A stretch of 64,000 nucleotides of DNA from JAFGXT01 sp963677165 (GTDB taxonomy: Bacteria; Verrucomicrobiota; Lentisphaeria; Victivallales; SZUA-371): assembly GCA_963677165.2 (NCBI GenBank), contig CAXXSX010000002.1, positions 930,001-994,000 on the forward strand. The letters are read 5' to 3'. The notes beneath the pieces were generated by a model that saw only the letters and a program-made list of their open reading frames with translations, made no database searches and was not told the DNA's origin. Below, in pieces: positions 53,508-61,904 of the stretch. The stretch's first letter is position 1, and each line of letters starts with the position of its first letter. A program made the position numbers and the translations under genes.

Positions 53508-54704
53508 ATGAAAAAATTATCTTTAATGGTTCTATTTGTACTATGCAGCCTGACCGCATTAGCGTTTAACGGTAAAGTCATGTGTACCCGAGCCGACAAT
53601 ATTAGTGATCAATGGACTGGAATATTACCCGGTCGACCTCCTTTTGTTCCACTATGCAGTGAAGTTGTAAAAGGGGAACCTTTTTCCGTCAGGATATTCT
53701 TCTCCCAGCCGTCCATAAAAGCTGGTATGGTTAAGGTTGGCGGAAAATTAAAAATCATTGATCCATCCGGCAAGGTTATGCATGAAAACAAACTGAACCT
53801 TCAGGAATTCGAGTGTAAAAATAATAAGTCCGTTTTCCTGTTCAAAGATTATATTATGATATCCTTTGATCCACCGGATAAATCGGGAAAGTATACTTAC
53901 AAGGTAGAGCTGCAGGACTTGAATGACGGCAAAACAGTACAAGCAGAAACATCGATTGAACTCAAAGAAAACATTACAACTGCAATTGCCAAAAATCTAA
54001 AAAAAGCAATCTCAGACTATTACCGTAATCAGGCAACGCAAAACATAATTCCTTCCTTTCTCTGGTTTGCCCAAAAGATACCGGAAATGAAACAAAAACA
54101 GAAAAGAAATTTTAATCCGTTATCAATGATTGGAGTTTACTATTTTATGTTGAAGCAAAATCCGCAACTTAATGCCGACTTTGCCAAAACGGTCAATGAA
54201 CTAAAGAATCCAGACGCGGCAAAGTGCGGAGCTATCATTCTGCATGAGCTGGGCCCCAAAGCGTTTGGACTTTTGAATAAACAGAAGCAGGCAATGTGGG
54301 ATAATCGAATGACCGGATTATTTCACGTAAATAAACCTGTCGTGCCCTGGCAGCTGGATATATTATGGGGTCAATTTCTGGCAACCGGCAAAAAGGCTCC
54401 GCTGGTTAAAATTGTGAACGCAATGGCAAAAATGGATAACAATCTTTCAATTCAGGCGTACAAGGCCAAAAAGAATCCTACCAAAGAAGATAGAATGTCC
54501 CTGATGCGATATCTCACCGGAATGGCTGCGCAGTGGTCGGTGGGAAGCAACGCAAAGCAACACAGACTGGTAGCGTATTACTTGGAAGCAATGCTTTGCC
54601 GCGGTGAAATAAAAAATGTATTGACTGCCGCGAAAATAGCCAAACTCCTGTCTGCCATGCCGGAATTCAAGGATACGATAAAAATATCCGTTTCCGAAAA
54701 GTAA
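53508..54704 (+). CDS. Secreted protein of unknown function
   Basis: A 398-residue exported protein; the signal peptide ends near TALAFN. Residues ~30-150 look like an Ig-like or C2-like beta-sandwich (VPLCSEVVKGEPFSVRIFFS, YIMISFDPPDKSGKYTYKVE). The C-terminal ~240 residues are helical, possibly repeat-forming (IIPSFLWFAQKIPEMKQKQK, MIGVYYFMLKQNPQLNADFA, YKAKKNPTKEDRMSLMRYLT). No family is recognised. AAGGGGAAA precedes the ATG. The stop codon directly abuts a sulfatase remnant, so the two were brought together by a deletion or the gene lies at a rearrangement edge. Confidence 0.78.
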   Translation: MKKLSLMVLFVLCSLTALAFNGKVMCTRADNISDQWTGILPGRPPFVPLCSEVVKGEPFSVRIFFSQPSIKAGMVKVGGKLKIIDPSGKVMHENKLNLQEFECKNNKSVFLFKDYIMISFDPPDKSGKYTYKVELQDLNDGKTVQAETSIELKENITTAIAKNLKKAISDYYRNQATQNIIPSFLWFAQKIPEMKQKQKRNFNPLSMIGVYYFMLKQNPQLNADFAKTVNELKNPDAAKCGAIILHELGPKAFGLLNKQKQAMWDNRMTGLFHVNKPVVPWQLDILWGQFLATGKKAPLVKIVNAMAKMDNNLSIQAYKAKKNPTKEDRMSLMRYLTGMAAQWSVGSNAKQHRLVAYYLEAMLCRGEIKNVLTAAKIAKLLSAMPEFKDTIKISVSEK

Positions 54705-55070
54705 TACACATTCGGTGAACGCTACTGGCAATGGAACCGTTACCTGCCGGAAACAGGTTGCAATGCCGCCATGCGTGATGGCGACTGGAAACTGGTAATC
54801 CCCGCCCGCGATGGCTGCAATACCATGACGCAGCAAAACACGGATATGATCAACGGAAAAATCCCGATGGAAATAACGCGTCCACACCGGCGCGAACTAG
54901 GTCCGAAACAAGCTCCGTTGTTATTTAATATTATCGACGATCCCTGCGAAAAGAACGACTTGTCGCAGAGCTATGTCCACCGTACAAATGAGATGTGCGA
55001 CAAACTTACGAAATGGTTCTCCGAAATCAACGGTGAACTGGACGAAATCGTCGCCCGAAGATTTTCTTGA
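54705..55070 (+). pseudogene. C-terminal remnant of a sulfatase
   Basis: Read in the frame ending at TGA 55068-55070, these codons give ERYWQWNRYLPETGCNAAMR, GDWKLVIPARDGC and LLFNIIDDPCEKNDLSQSYV. This is the classic end of a type I sulfatase (the A-R-x-GDWKL and LYDLxxDPxExxDL motifs). The catalytic domain with the C/S-x-P-x-R formylglycine site is missing. The first codon follows the stop of the 53508 gene at once. An internal ATG at 54771 would give 99 residues, but a functional product is unlikely. Confidence 0.88.
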
Positions 55071-55262
55071 ATAGATTGAGAGCTAGTCCCGAGGAAGAAG
55101 TCATGTAGTTTTTACTGTATCAACGATCTTCCAACTTAAAACTATCAATCCAACATATTGACATGAACAGAATATGAAATAGAGCTATATACATAAAAAT
55201 AAGCTCTTAGTTTTCTAACATTGTTTTCAATTATATATGTGAAGACAAACGACAAATGCTGT

Positions 55263-55293
55263 AAAAAAAGGACGGCTTTTTATGGCCATCCTT
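55263..55293 (-). terminator. Terminator downstream of gatB
   Basis: On the minus strand AAAGGATGGCC pairs with GCCGTCCTTT around an A-rich loop and is followed by a T-run. It lies ~80 bp after the gatB stop. The rest of the 303-bp gap 55071-55373 holds the repeat copy at 55315-55350 and otherwise nothing recognised. Confidence 0.8.
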
Positions 55294-55314
55294 TATAATG
55301 AACTTTATTTAGCC

Positions 55315-55350
55315 CCGCTTCCGTAGCGCAAAGCGCGGAGTTTGAAGCAC
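55315..55350. repeat. Dispersed hairpin repeat, copy 2
   Basis: Bases 55315-55341 are the exact reverse complement of 86-112. The end reading TTTGAAGCA (55341-55349) matches the other end of the element with two changes. The core GCGC-AAA-GCGC is a strong hairpin. It lies between gatB and its terminator. Confidence 0.65.
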
Positions 55351-55373
55351 TACTTGCCTGCGGCGGCTCTTCG

Positions 55374-56816
55374 CTAGTCCAGTTTTGATTTGAGCAATTT
55401 GATTACGATCGGCGGATTTGCTTTGCCGCGGCTAAGCTTCATTACCTGTCCAACAAAGAACTGAAGTACTTTCGGATTGCCATCTTTGTACTGCTGTACC
55501 TGCGGCTGATTAGCGGCAATTGCCTGGTCAACAAATGCTTCAATCGCGGATTCATCGGTAACCTGTACCAGTCCTTCTTCTCCGACAATTACTTTCGGGT
55601 CCTTGCCGGATTCGAACATCTTGGCGAATACGGTCTTCGCAATCTTTCCGCTGATGGTTCCACCTTCAATCAAATCAACCATCGCGCCGAGCTGTTCCGG
55701 CGCGATCTTGCATTCATCAATAGAAATTCCAGCATCAGACAGTTCGCGCAGCAGTTCTGAAAGAACCCAGTTGGCAACCAGCTTCGGATTTTTCGTTGCA
55801 TCAGCAGCTTTGTTGAAGTAGTTGGCAACTGCCTTTTCATGAGTAATCACATCGGCATCATAATCAGTGAGGCCGTAGTCTTTAATAAACCGTTCGCGCA
55901 TTTGTGCAGGAAGCTCAGGAAGTTCTTTTCTGATGGCTTCGATTTCTTCATCGGTAAACGTTACCGGCATCAAGTCCGGTTCCGGAAAGTAACGGTAGTC
56001 ATGAGCATCTTCCTTGGTACGCATGAGGTAGGTTTCGCCGCGGTCATCATTCCAACCGCGAGTTTCCTGTCTCAGGGTTTCGCCGTCATCAAGCAGACGG
56101 GCCTGGCGCTCCATTTCATGACAGATCGAACGGTGTACGGCACGGAATGAGTTCAGGTTCTTAATCTCGATTTTGGTTCCGAATTCTTCCTGTCCAACCG
56201 GACGGAGAGAGATATTTACATCGCAGCGGAGCTGACCTTTTTCCATATCGCAGTCACTGATTCCGGCATACTGCATAATCTGCTTCAGCGCAGTAAGATA
56301 GGCGTGTGCTTCGTCAGCAGAACGCATATCCGGTTCACTTACACATTCCATCAACGGAACACCGGCACGGTTATAGTCGACGCCGCTGGTCTTTCCGAGG
56401 TGGTTAAGTTTTGCCACGTCTTCTTCCAGATGGATACGGGTCAGGCCGATATCTTTATCCGGAAGCGGTTCGCCGGAAAAGCCTTCGCCGCCAATATGAA
56501 TCTTTCCTGCCAGACAGAATGGCAGATCATACTGTGAAATCTGATAGTTTTTCGGCATATCCGGATAAAAATAACTTTTCCGGTCAAATTTACTGTAGTT
56601 TGGAATATGACAGTTGCACATCAGACCGGCAACAATCGTTCTTCTGATGGCTTCTTTATTTGGAACCGGCAGCACGCCGGGATAGCCCATACATACCGGG
56701 CATACCAGAGTATTAGGCTCCTCACCGAACTTATTCGGGCAGGAGCAGAACATTTTGCTTGCTGTTTTCACCTGAACATGGACCTCAAGTCCAATCACTG
56801 CTTCGTATTCAGCCAT
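55374..56816 (-). CDS. gatB: Asp-tRNA(Asn)/Glu-tRNA(Gln) amidotransferase subunit B
   Basis: A 480-residue GatB of normal length, the tRNA-binding and kinase subunit of the amidotransferase that converts Glu-tRNA(Gln) or Asp-tRNA(Asn). The motif EAVIGLEVHVQVKTASKMFC, the zinc-type cysteines in CSCPNKFGEEPN and CPVCMG, SYFYPDMPKNYQISQYDLPF and RCDVNISLRPVG identify it. The C-terminal YqeY-like domain is complete (GGTISGKIAKTVFAKMFES, GKANPPIVIKLLKSKL). The start at 56816 has AAGGA ~10 nt upstream; an ATG at 56855 is unlikely. gatA and gatC are not adjacent. Confidence 0.97.
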   Translation of the reverse strand: MAEYEAVIGLEVHVQVKTASKMFCSCPNKFGEEPNTLVCPVCMGYPGVLPVPNKEAIRRTIVAGLMCNCHIPNYSKFDRKSYFYPDMPKNYQISQYDLPFCLAGKIHIGGEGFSGEPLPDKDIGLTRIHLEEDVAKLNHLGKTSGVDYNRAGVPLMECVSEPDMRSADEAHAYLTALKQIMQYAGISDCDMEKGQLRCDVNISLRPVGQEEFGTKIEIKNLNSFRAVHRSICHEMERQARLLDDGETLRQETRGWNDDRGETYLMRTKEDAHDYRYFPEPDLMPVTFTDEEIEAIRKELPELPAQMRERFIKDYGLTDYDADVITHEKAVANYFNKAADATKNPKLVANWVLSELLRELSDAGISIDECKIAPEQLGAMVDLIEGGTISGKIAKTVFAKMFESGKDPKVIVGEEGLVQVTDESAIEAFVDQAIAANQPQVQQYKDGNPKVLQFFVGQVMKLSRGKANPPIVIKLLKSKLD

Positions 56817-56999
56817 GACGCTTAAATCCTTAAACTTGTTTGATATTGTTCGCATTCAAGCTTTAATGTACTAAAGTTTCCGCCGATTTCCAGTAATTTT
56901 AAAGCATTGATGCAAATTTCCCCGCTGAATACCAAAAAAGAAGAGTGGATCACATGCCCAAAGTCTATTCCCAGACGGTACCGATTTTAGAAAAACCAT

Positions 57000-57062
57000 C
57001 AAAAGAACCTTGATTTTTTACGTTTTATAAGACAAAAGAACCTTGACTTTTTACGTTTTATA
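57000..57062. repeat. Tandem 30-nt direct repeat in a promoter region
   Basis: Two 30-nt units, 57000-57029 and 57033-57062, differ at one position and are spaced with a 33-bp period. Each contains CTTGA[T/C]TTTTTACG; the second has a TTGACT (57044-57049) that could be a -35 element. The pair lies 44 bp before the ATPase gene, so the promoter may have been duplicated or the repeats may be operator sites. Confidence 0.7.
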
Positions 57063-57105
57063 TTTATTTTATCATGGTATATATTATAATTCAGGAGATT
57101 TGCAT

Positions 57106-58401
57106 ATGAAACGATTAGCAGAAAAGCAAATTTTAGAATGGAAAGATTCTTCCAGGCGTAAGCCTTTAATAATTCGAGGTGCTCGTCAGGTGGGAAAAAC
57201 CTGGCTGGTTGATAACTTTCTGGCAGATCAATTCGACAGTTTTGTAAAAATAGATTTCGAAAAACGACGTGATCTTCACTCTTATTTCGAAGGAAATCTT
57301 GATTCCAAAACAATCCTGACTTATTTGGAACTTGAGGCGGGAAGAATTATTCCGGGAAAAACACTGTTGTTTTTCGATGAGATTCAAGCTTGTCCCCGTG
57401 CCATAATGGCATTGCGATATTTTTACGAACAAATGCCGGAATTACATCTTATTGCCGCTGGTTCACTCCTGGAATTTGCTTTCGGAGAAATTCCAATCCC
57501 TGTCGGGAGAGTGCAATATCTTTATATACACCCAATGACATTTTATGAATATCTTCTTGCCATCGGTAAAGATCAAATGGCGGAATATGCGCAGAAATCC
57601 CCTGCTGATGTTGATGAAAAAATTCAAAAGAGGATTCTTGCTGAGTTACGCAATTATTTCTTTATCGGCGGAATGCCGGAATGCGTTAAAACTTATCGTG
57701 ATTACGGGTCAATGGCAGAAACATTTAAGGTCCAGTCTGAAATCATCAGTTCATATATGGACGATTTTTCTAAATATATGCCTCGCATAGATACAACGTG
57801 TCTTAATGCAGTATTTTTGAATGTTGCAAAAAACGTGGGAACGCAGTTAAAATATACTCATCTTAATGAAACTCATTCCTGTCAGATGAACCATAAGGCA
57901 TTTGACTTACTGGTCAAAGCAAGGGTGATTCATAAAATTCCGTCATGCGATCCATCGGGTTTACCTCTGGGAGCAACCGCAAATCCCAAGAAATTTAAGG
58001 CTGTAGTGCTGGATATCGGGTTGCTTCAGAGATTGTGCCAGGTACCAGTGGAACTGGAACTCCAGGAAGATAGCCTTTTGGCGATGTACCGGGGGAAATT
58101 GGCAGAACAATTTGTCGCTCAGGAATTACTGGCAAAAAATGGATCAGAACTCTTTTATTGGGCCAGAGATGCGCGCGGAAGCAATGCTGAAATTGATTAT
58201 TTGGCAGTCAAGCAAGGTTGTATTTATCCTGTTGAGGTAAAATCAGGGAAAGGAGGAAGTTTAAGAAGCCTCCATATGATGCTGGGAAAATATAAAAACT
58301 GTCCGGAAGGCCTAGTCCTTTACAGTGGAACCTATAAGGAATTGCCCGAACAGAATATTATATTCATGCCATTATATTCCGCTGCTGTGGTCAGTGATTA
58401 A
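57106..58401 (+). CDS. AAA ATPase with DUF4143 domain
   Basis: A 431-residue protein. The N-terminal AAA_14 domain has the Walker A LIIRGARQVGKTWLVDNF, Walker B KTLLFFDEIQACP and the sensor-like LHLIAAGSLLEFAFGE; the C-terminal DUF4143 domain has LRNYFFIGGMPECVKTY, FKAVVLDIGLLQRL, GKLAEQFVAQELLA and a PD-(D/E)xK-like AEIDYLAVKQGCIYPVEVKS. Such proteins are common single-gene accessory elements in anaerobes with no settled function. The start at 57106 has AGGAG. The gene stands alone with its own repeats and terminator, which suggests transfer as a unit. Confidence 0.93.
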   Translation: MKRLAEKQILEWKDSSRRKPLIIRGARQVGKTWLVDNFLADQFDSFVKIDFEKRRDLHSYFEGNLDSKTILTYLELEAGRIIPGKTLLFFDEIQACPRAIMALRYFYEQMPELHLIAAGSLLEFAFGEIPIPVGRVQYLYIHPMTFYEYLLAIGKDQMAEYAQKSPADVDEKIQKRILAELRNYFFIGGMPECVKTYRDYGSMAETFKVQSEIISSYMDDFSKYMPRIDTTCLNAVFLNVAKNVGTQLKYTHLNETHSCQMNHKAFDLLVKARVIHKIPSCDPSGLPLGATANPKKFKAVVLDIGLLQRLCQVPVELELQEDSLLAMYRGKLAEQFVAQELLAKNGSELFYWARDARGSNAEIDYLAVKQGCIYPVEVKSGKGGSLRSLHMMLGKYKNCPEGLVLYSGTYKELPEQNIIFMPLYSAAVVSD

Positions 58402-58414
58402 CAGACAAAGTTAA

Positions 58415-58452
58415 GGGTAGGTAAGCATTACGTTATTCCTACCCCTATTTTT
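58415..58452 (+). terminator. Rho-independent terminator of the ATPase gene
   Basis: GGGTAGG (58415-58421) pairs with CCTACCC (58438-58444), with inner TAA/TTA pairing, followed by CTATTTTT. It lies 13 bp after the stop and before the end of the convergent esterase gene. Confidence 0.82.
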
Positions 58453-58475
58453 ATATGGAAAACTTTTGTTACTGC

Positions 58476-59219
58476 TTACTTGAACAGTTTACTAACCTCA
58501 AGATTCCGCTTTTTCGCGTCATCCACGATCCAGCCGGCAAGGAGTCTGGCTCCATCCTGACAAAAGTGCGAGTTATCTTTTTTCCCTTTTGGATACTGCG
58601 GATATTTATTCGGCGGGACTTGCAGAAATACTTTTTTTGTTCCTTCCGGCCCCAATTTATCAAATTCAACAAAACTGATTTGGTTAAGATCAATTACCGG
58701 GGTCTTGGTTTCTTTCGCCACAATCTTCATTGCGGCAGGATATTTCCCCAGGGTATTTACCAGTTTGCCGTTACGGAAATATCTGCGGCACACCGGCGTA
58801 ACCAGAATCGGCGTTGCCTGTTTTGAACGGGCTTCATCAATGAATTTTTTCAAAAACTCACGATATGTCGTATCCGGATCGGTATAAAGCTTTTCCTGCT
58901 TTTTTTTCTGATCGTTATGGCCAAACTGAATAAAAACATAATCGCCTTTTTTCAGTTCTTTCATTACTTTTTCCCAGCGTTTTTCCGCAACAAAACTTTT
59001 TGTGCTGCGTCCACCCATGGCCCGGTTAATAACGGTTACGCCGGATTTGCAATTTTCATTCAGAACCTGTCCCCAACCGGTTAAAGGAAATCGTGATTTG
59101 CCATAAGTTTGTACGGTTGAATCTCCGATCAGCCAAATGGTTGGTTCCGCAGCAGAAAGACTGATAAACGGAATGATTCCAAATGCAATGACCAGAAGTT
59201 TATAGATGTTATTTCGCAT
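58476..59219 (-). CDS. Rhamnogalacturonan acetylesterase-type SGNH hydrolase
   Basis: A 247-residue exported protein with a signal peptide ending near SLSAAEP. It has the RGAE-type SGNH blocks: IWLIGDSTVQTYG (Ser nucleophile), VINRAMGGRSTKSF, YVFIQFGHNDQKKK and a late DNSHFCQDGARLLAGWIVDD with the Asp/His pair; PTTYRE-type and VTPVCRRYF segments also fit. It removes acetyl groups from rhamnogalacturonan or other pectic chains. The start at 59219 overlaps the end of the lyase gene by 11 bp, so translation is coupled. Last gene of pectin cassette D. Confidence 0.9.
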   Translation of the reverse strand: MRNNIYKLLVIAFGIIPFISLSAAEPTIWLIGDSTVQTYGKSRFPLTGWGQVLNENCKSGVTVINRAMGGRSTKSFVAEKRWEKVMKELKKGDYVFIQFGHNDQKKKQEKLYTDPDTTYREFLKKFIDEARSKQATPILVTPVCRRYFRNGKLVNTLGKYPAAMKIVAKETKTPVIDLNQISFVEFDKLGPEGTKKVFLQVPPNKYPQYPKGKKDNSHFCQDGARLLAGWIVDDAKKRNLEVSKLFK

Positions 59220-60528
59220 AGTAACCCTTTTTTTCTCCATATTTACTATTAAAATTATCGCCGGTTCCATCCCAGTCCGCTTTCGGACCTTTCATTCCCA
59301 GCTCTTTGTAATTGCCATCAGTAACAACAACGCAGTCAATTTGTTTAATCGATGCTTCCTGCTCCGTGGTCTTTGTTGTCTGAGAAGATTTACCGGCAAG
59401 AATACAGTCCTTTAATATGATCTGTCCCTTTTGATCAGCATCAACCTGAATCTGATTATTGATGAAGGTACAGTTTTTCACGTCTGCCTTGCCGTTACCG
59501 CATACATGAAGCCCAACCGAAGTCCCGGTTCCTCCCGGCATGACGGAATATCCGCCAATACAATTTGTTAATTTTGCACCATCGGCCGACCAAATCCGGT
59601 AGTTGCGTTTGTTACCGAAAGCCACGCAGTTTGTCAGTACTGCGTCGGGTGTTTTAAAATCCCAGCCGCCATCGGTACAATTAAATGCCTTGCAGTTTTT
59701 CCAGACAAGTCCCCGAGTATTTTTTTCCGCGCAGAAGCCATCGGCGTTCCAGTATTTTTTTCCCGCGTTGTCATAGGCATTTCGCGCCACGCAATTTTCA
59801 AACAGAATATCGGAATCAATACCTTTCACCCAGCGGCTACCCACCGCAAAGCACATCTGAAACTTTTCCGTGGCGAACTCCTTACCGCCGCTGTCAGCAT
59901 TGCAGTTAATGACTTTTGCATTAGAAATGCCATCCTGAAAGCGAACTCCACGTTTTGAAAAACCTTTAAACACACAGTCTTTGATCAGTATGTTATTTGA
60001 GCCTTTTGTGCCGCCGCCGTTCAGGTAAATACCGTTTCTGTTGTTCAGACAGGTAATATCCTCGAACGACAGATTGTTATTTCCTCCACGTGACCAGAAC
60101 CCACATTTGTATTGCTTAATCGTGATATTACGGAACGACAAATTAGAGGCGCCGGACTCAAGAGTCACAAGAACTTTCCCTTTACCGGGATTTTTCTTAT
60201 CCCAGCTCGAAATAAACTCCGGTTTTTCCTTCCCTCCGACAAGACTCTTAATCTTTCCTTTTTCTCCACAGTTATTGCCTGTTATTCTCAAAGATTGCTC
60301 TTTATATACTCCCGGAGCGACAAATAATGTTCCGCCCGGAGCCGTTTGATCCCAGGCCTTCTGGAGCCCCTGCCCCTGGTTGGCGGCAATCGTGTTTTCA
60401 GCACTGCTTCCGCTGAAATCACCGCTTCCCTGAGGAGAAATATAACATTTGTCCATTGATGCGGCGAAGGCTGTGCAGGCACAAGCCAATAATATACTTG
60501 ATAAAGTCTGTTTCATTTTCATCATCAT
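59209..60528 (-). CDS. Secreted right-handed beta-helix lyase (PL9-like)
   Basis: A 439-residue exported protein; the signal peptide ends near CTAFAASMD. The N-terminus ISPQGSGDFSGSS and GGTLFVAPGVYKEQSLRITG is the standard start of pectate-lyase-like helices. Many parallel-beta-helix turns follow (NLSFRNITIKQYKCGFW, NILIKDCVFKGFSKRGVRFQ). The block KKYWNADGFCAEKN and CKAFNCTDGGWDFKTPDA is close to PL9 pectate and rhamnogalacturonan lyases (usually NADGFA and SDDGWD). It probably cleaves polygalacturonate or rhamnogalacturonan outside the cell. The altered DGGWD leaves some doubt about the calcium ligands. Confidence 0.86.
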   Translation of the reverse strand: MMMKMKQTLSSILLACACTAFAASMDKCYISPQGSGDFSGSSAENTIAANQGQGLQKAWDQTAPGGTLFVAPGVYKEQSLRITGNNCGEKGKIKSLVGGKEKPEFISSWDKKNPGKGKVLVTLESGASNLSFRNITIKQYKCGFWSRGGNNNLSFEDITCLNNRNGIYLNGGGTKGSNNILIKDCVFKGFSKRGVRFQDGISNAKVINCNADSGGKEFATEKFQMCFAVGSRWVKGIDSDILFENCVARNAYDNAGKKYWNADGFCAEKNTRGLVWKNCKAFNCTDGGWDFKTPDAVLTNCVAFGNKRNYRIWSADGAKLTNCIGGYSVMPGGTGTSVGLHVCGNGKADVKNCTFINNQIQVDADQKGQIILKDCILAGKSSQTTKTTEQEASIKQIDCVVVTDGNYKELGMKGPKADWDGTGDNFNSKYGEKKGYYAK

Positions 60529-60547
60529 AATTTGTTGGTAAGGTAAG

Positions 60548-61132
60548 TTATTGTTTGCTCTCTTCTTTGTCAGAAGATTTATATTCTATTTTAATCAGCG
60601 ACAGAAAAATCGGTGCGGGTTTTCGGTTAAAACGGAACATAATTCCCGAAATACCGGTAACTTTATCTGAAAACTTGATTAATGGAATCGATACTTCCAC
60701 CCAGTTGTTCAATGCTTTTTTGAGATCCGTGAAATCCGAAAGCATTACTTTGGTCGGATATTTATCTTTTTTTGATCCGTCCAGCAACTGGATTGTAACG
60801 TCCTGCCCTTCATCTTTTTTTATGTAAACCTTAAACGTCAGAAATGCTTTATTGAGAGATTCCCCGGGAATGGAAAGAATGGAGGAATCGCGTTTCGTTC
60901 TGAATACACATCCGGCATACGGTTTCACCTTTTCCGAACAGCTTAACTCCATAGATTTGACTTCTTTTTCCGGAGTTGGTTCAGTAACAATTTTTACTTT
61001 TGCGCCATTCCAGCCGCTGCCGTACCATCCCTTGTATGGATATTTCTTAAACAGAGTTACATCCTGAGCGTATGCCGCAGTTAAAGCAAAGCCAACAACA
61101 AGTGTTAAAAGTAGAGTTTTCGCTGTTCTCAT
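60548..61132 (-). CDS. Secreted beta-sandwich protein of pectin cassette
   Basis: A 194-residue exported protein; the signal peptide ends near TAAYAQD. The rest is beta-rich with CVFRTKRDSSILSIPG, AFLTFKVYIKKDEGQDVTIQ and NWVEVSIPLIKF, the plan of a galactose-binding-type carbohydrate module (CBM-like). The start at ATG 61132 has AAGGA upstream; the frame could also open at TTG 61144, but the spacing is poor. It lies 17 bp after the pseudopilin and 19 bp before the lyase, within one operon. A substrate-binding role near the secreted lyase is inferred. Confidence 0.78.
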   Translation of the reverse strand: MRTAKTLLLTLVVGFALTAAYAQDVTLFKKYPYKGWYGSGWNGAKVKIVTEPTPEKEVKSMELSCSEKVKPYAGCVFRTKRDSSILSIPGESLNKAFLTFKVYIKKDEGQDVTIQLLDGSKKDKYPTKVMLSDFTDLKKALNNWVEVSIPLIKFSDKVTGISGIMFRFNRKPAPIFLSLIKIEYKSSDKEESKQ

Positions 61133-61149
61133 TATATAATCCAATCCTT

Positions 61150-61833
61150 TTACCAGCCATATGCATCAGGCCAATAGCCCCAGAAATAGCTGAATCTGTT
61201 TCGGGATATTTCCGGGTGTTTATAAGTTTCCACATGACCGTCAATAAATCCAATATTTCTTTTGCCGTTATGTCGCTTTAAAACATTATTGTCTACATAG
61301 GTTTCCAGGATATAGGGTTTATTGGCAGCATAATAGTCATCACGGTCAAAAATCACAGAACGTTCTGATGGACGTCTTATTTTGGCGGTAAACTGTGTAC
61401 ATTTACCGTCTGAGGTCGTTTTCCCCAAATAATAATTCATTGCAAAATGATATTTAAGGTCGGTAGGCTGAGCCGGACAGCAGAACGGAGGAAGTGGATT
61501 GGTCCCAGCGGAATTCATGGAACATAGTTGCTTAACATCACCGGAGCTTAGTCCCATATAAGGATAAATGAAATCCTGCCACTTTATATTTCTGTATTGC
61601 CAGTCACTGGACGCATAAGGACCGTTATCATAGGCGGGCAAATAGCTCTTGTTGTCCATTGTATACTGAAGCATTGCCAGTGACATTGTTTTTTCGTTGT
61701 TCAGACATCCAAGAAGCTTGGCGCGATCCCTGGCTTTATTAAGAGCCGGGAGTAGCATAGATGCGAGAATAGCAATTATCGCTATTACAACCAGGAGTTC
61801 GATGAGTGTGAATTTCTTTATTTTGCCAGTCAT
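61150..61833 (-). CDS. Pseudopilin (cassette D)
   Basis: A 227-residue protein with leader MTGKIKK, mature start FTLIELLVVIAIIAILASML, Lys at -1. The C-terminus has RHNGKRNIGFIDGHVE, a perfect H-x9-D-G motif. The middle carries the family's Cys-containing loop (GCLNNEKTMSLAMLQYTMDN, PPFCCPAQPTD). It lies 71 bp downstream of the GntR/solute-binding-protein regulator and immediately upstream of the secreted beta-sandwich, lyase and esterase. It repeats the regulator-pilin-enzyme order on the minus strand. Confidence 0.93.
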   Translation of the reverse strand: MTGKIKKFTLIELLVVIAIIAILASMLLPALNKARDRAKLLGCLNNEKTMSLAMLQYTMDNKSYLPAYDNGPYASSDWQYRNIKWQDFIYPYMGLSSGDVKQLCSMNSAGTNPLPPFCCPAQPTDLKYHFAMNYYLGKTTSDGKCTQFTAKIRRPSERSVIFDRDDYYAANKPYILETYVDNNVLKRHNGKRNIGFIDGHVETYKHPEISRNRFSYFWGYWPDAYGW

Positions 61834-61904
61834 TTTTGTTACCTCATTTTTAACATTAATTAGAAGTTTTTGCTAATCATCCAGTCGTTTTATGGGGTTT
61901 GATC

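Noticed and set aside
54771..55070. Intact 99-residue gene
   Set aside because: Sulfatase homology continues upstream of its ATG to 54705 and lacks the catalytic domain, so it is a remnant.
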